Shown here piece after piece: positions 62,524-64,000 of a stretch of 64,000 bases of DNA (its first letter is position 1; each line of letters opens with the position of its first letter). The DNA is from Paenibacillus agaridevorans (GTDB taxonomy: Bacteria > Bacillota > Bacilli > Paenibacillales > Paenibacillaceae). Below the pieces are notes generated by a model. It searched no databases, was not told the origin of the DNA, and saw only the letters and a program-made list of their open reading frames with translations. Position numbers and translations under genes: made by a program. Where the stretch lies: positions 76,897 to 140,896 of the forward strand of contig NZ_BDQX01000291.1 of the NCBI RefSeq assembly GCF_003112455.1. The letters are read 5' to 3'.

Positions 62524-64000
62524 TTGAATCGACGGGTTTCAATGTACTTATTACTCGTATTGTTTCTATTGATTGAACTGATTCATCCCCTTGCAGCTCA
62601 CGCAGCATGGTCGAAGCCTGCGGATCAGGTGAATGCAGTGCTGAAAGGGGTAGAGCGTGGGCCAGACCGGTTTGTTGCTGTGGGTCCAAACGGTACCATA
62701 ATGTATTCAGATAATAGCGGTAGTCAGTTTTCAGGGACTATTGCATCCAATACTAACGTTACACTGAATGATATTGTTTATGGCGGCGGTAAGTATGTGA
62801 TTGTAGGAGACGGCGGCACAATCATAACCATAAGCTCAGGGAATGTTGCGGAGACCATAGTCGGGGCAACGACGTACGGATTGGGGTCTGTTGCGTATGG
62901 CAACGGCAGGTATGTGGCAACTGGGCAATTCTCGACGGTTACTACCTCAACGGATGGACTCAACTGGAGAAGTATAATCCTTCCGGATACAGGAGGCGCA
63001 TATATATATGGCGTTTCTTACGGAGATAAATTCGTAGCCGTAGGGCAGTATGGGCAAATATGGACTTCACTTGATGGGCTGAACTGGGAGGAACGCGTGT
63101 CACCAGCGACGACGAGCTTATATGCAGTTGCCTATAATAACGGACAATACGTGGCGGTAGGGGGCAGCGTTGTTCTTACCTCGCCTGATGGTATAACTTG
63201 GACGAAGCAGGCGGATGTAGCGGGGAATTTTCAATCGATCACCTACGGGAATGGAAGGTTCGTTGCAGCAAGCTTTGGCGGCGGGTTGATTGCATCATCT
63301 GTGGATGGCGTACAGTGGAAACTGAATGAATCTGGTGTTACAAACAACCTTAATGGTATCGTGTATGGCAACAATACGTTTGTTGTTGTAGGGAATAATG
63401 TTAATCTCAGATTCGAAAATTCCTCTGTCCTCTATTTCGGTAATGGACATACAGGGGGGGCTGTGCCTTCGGACAGCAATACGTATGCAATCGGCGCGAG
63501 CGCCCTAGTGTTGAATAAGGGCAGTATGGTGAGAGCTGGATACATCTTTACGGGCTGGAATACCGCCGCGAATGGCAGCGGAACGAACTATTCAGCGGGC
63601 TCTGCAATCGCAATGGATATGGACAACGTAACCCTATACGCACAGTGGACGCCTAATCCGACGTATACGATAACATATAACGGGAACGGAAACACAGGAG
63701 GAACTGCGCCTATCGACAGTGAAGCTTATGAAGCGGGCACAGTGATTGTATTGAAGGATAAAGGGAGCTTAGTGAAGACGGGTCACACATTCGCAGGCTG
63801 GAACACGGCAACTAATGGAAACGGTACGAATTACTCGGCTGGTGCATCAACCACAATACTGGCCGATGTTACGCTTTATGCGAAGTGGACGCCTGTTCCG
63901 ACGTATACGGTGACGTATAGCGGAAACGGAAGCACAGGCGGTACGTTGCCAGTGGACAGCGAAAGGCATGAAGCAGGCGAGGCAGTTATCGTTAAGGCTA
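62524..64000 (+). CDS. Secreted beta-propeller protein with InlB-type B-repeats (partial, open at window end)
   Basis: At least 492 residues; the frame is still open at 64000. TTG 62524 is the start, 9 nt after AGGAGG. A signal peptide (about 1-30, ending AAHAA) is followed by repeated units (about 45-300), each with a pattern like VYGGGKYVIVGDGGTIITIS or VSYGDKFVAVGQYGQIWTS and DGLNW. This is a BNR/kelch-like propeller. From about 305, Listeria-Bacteroides repeats begin (YNGNGNTGGTAPIDS, GHTFAGWNTATNGNGTNYSAG, LYAKWTP), at least three copies. Such repeats serve adhesion or stalk roles. The C-terminus, outside the window, may hold SLH or another anchor. Confidence 0.85.
   Translation, partial: MNRRVSMYLLLVLFLLIELIHPLAAHAAWSKPADQVNAVLKGVERGPDRFVAVGPNGTIMYSDNSGSQFSGTIASNTNVTLNDIVYGGGKYVIVGDGGTIITISSGNVAETIVGATTYGLGSVAYGNGRYVATGQFSTVTTSTDGLNWRSIILPDTGGAYIYGVSYGDKFVAVGQYGQIWTSLDGLNWEERVSPATTSLYAVAYNNGQYVAVGGSVVLTSPDGITWTKQADVAGNFQSITYGNGRFVAASFGGGLIASSVDGVQWKLNESGVTNNLNGIVYGNNTFVVVGNNVNLRFENSSVLYFGNGHTGGAVPSDSNTYAIGASALVLNKGSMVRAGYIFTGWNTAANGSGTNYSAGSAIAMDMDNVTLYAQWTPNPTYTITYNGNGNTGGTAPIDSEAYEAGTVIVLKDKGSLVKTGHTFAGWNTATNGNGTNYSAGASTTILADVTLYAKWTPVPTYTVTYSGNGSTGGTLPVDSERHEAGEAVIVKA

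Overview
The window looks like chromosomal DNA of a Gram-positive, spore-forming member of the Paenibacillaceae (Paenibacillus/Cohnella type). Supporting this are a Bacillus-order pur operon with PurBoxes and a guanine riboswitch, a SleL/YaaH-like spore cortex-lytic enzyme, S-layer-homology (SLH) surface proteins, copper-amine-oxidase-like stalk domains, Bacillus-type small regulators (YerC, YerB) and frequent GTG/TTG starts behind strong GGAGG sites. I see no rRNA, tRNA or CRISPR array.

Layout. 1-1.9 kb: an IS605-type TnpB element with a candidate omega-RNA hairpin, next to a frameshifted remnant of a pxpC/kipA gene. 1.9-8.1 kb: housekeeping and envelope genes (NAGPA-type glycosidase with a coiled-coil membrane partner, MsrAB, nitroreductase, secreted TraB/GumN protein, LysM-GH18 spore enzyme). 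8.2-22.9 kb: the complete purine operon purEKBCSQLF-MNHD, starting from a sigma-A promoter flanked by two PurBoxes and a guanine riboswitch. The purF-purM gap carries nine copies of a 51-bp hairpin repeat at exact spacing, and the purN-purH gap carries four copies of another inverted-repeat family.

23.0-44.7 kb: a carbohydrate-use locus. A divergent AraC regulator faces an LplABC-type importer lacking its ATPase. Downstream are two MDR dehydrogenases, a GH78 rhamnosidase-like enzyme without signal peptide, a TIM-barrel sugar isomerase/epimerase, a lipoprotein, and three surface proteins sharing a repeated module of about 200 residues (seven copies, one internally deleted) that I cannot assign to a known family. 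Two of these are giant SLH proteins carrying an SGNH esterase and an acetyl-xylan-esterase-like alpha/beta hydrolase. A reasonable reading is surface deacetylation and binding of a rhamnose-containing acetylated glycan, import of oligosaccharides and cytoplasmic breakdown. A CcpA-like cre site sits just after the importer promoter.

44.9-64 kb: mixed envelope and housekeeping genes. These include a polysaccharide deacetylase; a lipoprotein plus two-component system whose kinase gene ends inside a MITE-like element; a DUF3048 lipoprotein; a Pit phosphate transporter with its DUF47 partner behind a PhoP-box-like site; YerC; a sirohydrochlorin chelatase; a DgkB lipid kinase; RlmCD with a basic tail; a solitary Phd antitoxin with its own operator; and a second two-component system followed by a secreted beta-propeller/B-repeat protein that runs off the window and has an 11-bp-phased direct repeat at its promoter.
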